NCBI RefSeq assembly: GCF_024814435.1 | Contig: NZ_JANUXY010000005.1 | Span: forward strand, 1 to 64,000 | From: Staphylococcus americanisciuri | GTDB taxonomy: Bacteria > Bacillota > Bacilli > Staphylococcales > Staphylococcaceae | Reading direction: 5' to 3' | Length of the DNA: 64,000 nucleotides | Shown: positions 63,175-64,000 of the stretch, one piece after another | Numbering within the stretch: the stretch's first letter is position 1 | Layout of the letters: each line of letters starts with the position of its first letter | Position numbers and translations under genes: made by a program | The notes under the pieces: model-generated | The model's input: only the letters and a program-made list of their open reading frames with translations | Database searches by the model: none | What the model was told of the DNA's origin: nothing

Positions 63175-64000
63175 TCAATCAGGAACGACTATGAATAACT
63201 GCTGACACAAACTTTCTGCTTCATCAACAGTAGCAGCACCATAGATGAGTATCCGACCATCCTGATATAAGGTCATCTCATATCCTTGATACATTAAGCG
63301 TTTCACATAAGCATTTGCAACTGTCACCGTCACTTGTGGCTGTAATGGTGCTTGAAAATAGTGTGGGGCTAAACGGAATTGAAATGCTCCCCCACAGAGT
63401 GCACGGACACGATCAACATGCATGTGTCCAAGTCGTTGATACTGTTGGCGTGCACAAACCATACAGTCCTCTTCTTTCAACGCCGAGATATCTACCGTAC
63501 GCATTTTGCCACGATATATATCGATGGACATCATTTGACTTGTCAATGTCCCATGCATTATATATCGGAATACTTCTGCAACCATTAAGCTACACGCTAT
63601 ATGGACAGCTGGTGGTAATACGCCATTGATTTCACAACGCTCCATTGTTTCCGGGACTTCTGGCAAGATACATTGTAAACAAGGACCATCGTTATGAATG
63701 GGTAAAATACTTACTTGGCTCCCAACGACTGCACCGTAAATATACGGAATGCTGAGCTTCCTTGTCGCTTCATTCAATAAATAGCGCATATCAAATGTAT
63801 CCATACCGTCTAATACGATATCTGGCTTAGCTTCTTCCAATATCGCTAAAATATTTTGTGGTGTTATCTCTTGATTACGTGCAATTACTTCTACCTCTTG
63901 ATTCATTGCTTGTAGATGACGCTGTAACGCTATAACTTTCGGAAGCATTGCCTCTGCGTCTTTCTCTATATAACCACTTTGTCGATGCAAATTGGACAAT
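63175..64000 (-). CDS. thiF: ThiF/MoeB/HesA-family adenylyltransferase, C-terminal part
   Basis: The 5' end is outside the window. The 275 residues present begin at the SNLHRQSGY motif of E1-like adenylyltransferases and contain IVLDGMDTFDMRYLLNE near 82, PYIYGAVVGSQ near 106, zinc cysteine pairs CLQC near 127 and CMVC near 201, and an extra C-terminal region of about 70 residues. ThiF adenylates the sulfur carrier ThiS in thiazole synthesis; MoeB does the same for MoaD. Without the upstream genes I cannot separate the two with certainty, and thiF is a provisional symbol. Confidence 0.75.
   Translation of the reverse strand, partial: LSNLHRQSGYIEKDAEAMLPKVIALQRHLQAMNQEVEVIARNQEITPQNILAILEEAKPDIVLDGMDTFDMRYLLNEATRKLSIPYIYGAVVGSQVSILPIHNDGPCLQCILPEVPETMERCEINGVLPPAVHIACSLMVAEVFRYIMHGTLTSQMMSIDIYRGKMRTVDISALKEEDCMVCARQQYQRLGHMHVDRVRALCGGAFQFRLAPHYFQAPLQPQVTVTVANAYVKRLMYQGYEMTLYQDGRILIYGAATVDEAESLCQQLFIVVPD

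Noticed and set aside
1-64000. CRISPR array, prophage, rRNA genes or complete insertion sequence.
   Set aside because: I found no regularly spaced repeats with unique spacers, no phage or transposase genes other than the intron maturase, and no rRNA sequence.

Overview
The window is chromosomal DNA of a Staphylococcus. Most proteins read as close relatives of S. aureus housekeeping proteins (TarO, LtaS, MurB, NrdIEF, QueF, NorA, MgrA, UppP, FruRKA), and much of the gene order matches what I remember of the S. aureus chromosome. Several genes are not what I expect from S. aureus (an LDH-type malate dehydrogenase, a ThiF-like protein, a two-domain teichoic-acid-type enzyme), and no saeRS system lies between the queuosine genes and the csbB-like gene. 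That suggests another staphylococcal lineage, possibly the intermedius/hyicus side of the genus; this placement is inference.

Layout. 1-995: 5' part of a group II intron with its maturase, inserted directly behind the terminator of gdpS. 1040-9754: gdpS, tarO (first step of wall teichoic acid synthesis), a FemABX-type cell-wall aminoacyltransferase with an odd serine-type tRNA just upstream, a glycerate kinase relative, the bacilliredoxin YtxJ, an EMYY lipoprotein, a GrpB-family protein, murB and a zinc-finger protein. 10024-14143: the nrdIEF operon under two NrdR boxes. 14464-19425: EamA transporter, queF, peptide transporter dtpT, a deoxyribonucleotidase and hisC. 19689-28304: OpuB osmolyte transporter, recQ, an ABC-F ATPase and ltaS.

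28966-36197: a leftward folate (pabABC) plus pxpBC operon, divergent from a preQ1-riboswitch-controlled queCDE operon. 36529-44145: small membrane proteins, a csbB-like glycosyltransferase, the CorC/MpfA-like Mg transporter with an elaborate leader, and the fructose operon fruRKA with a cre site and a phased operator-like array. 44383-54441: ybaK, the two-domain teichoic-acid-type protein, norA, a CPBP protease, mdh, an aldo/keto reductase, a CobW GTPase, mgrA and uppP. 54585-64000: small hypothetical proteins, a LOG protein, a SET-like efflux pump with a LysR regulator, DUF402 and cupin proteins, a YebC-family protein and the 3' part of a thiF-like gene.

Cell-envelope work is the common thread: TarO, LtaS, UppP, MurB, the Fem-type enzyme, the CDP-glycerol-type transferase and the csbB-like enzyme. 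The item most worth a second look is the tRNA at 4887-4977. It is built like tRNA-Ser, has the anticodon UUA (complementary to the stop codon UAA) and a damaged T stem, yet carries a near-consensus promoter and its own terminator. It sits directly upstream of a FemABX-family gene, whose relatives use seryl- or glycyl-tRNA to build peptidoglycan cross-bridges. A MITE-like intergenic repeat with imperfect terminal inverted repeats occurs five times in the window.
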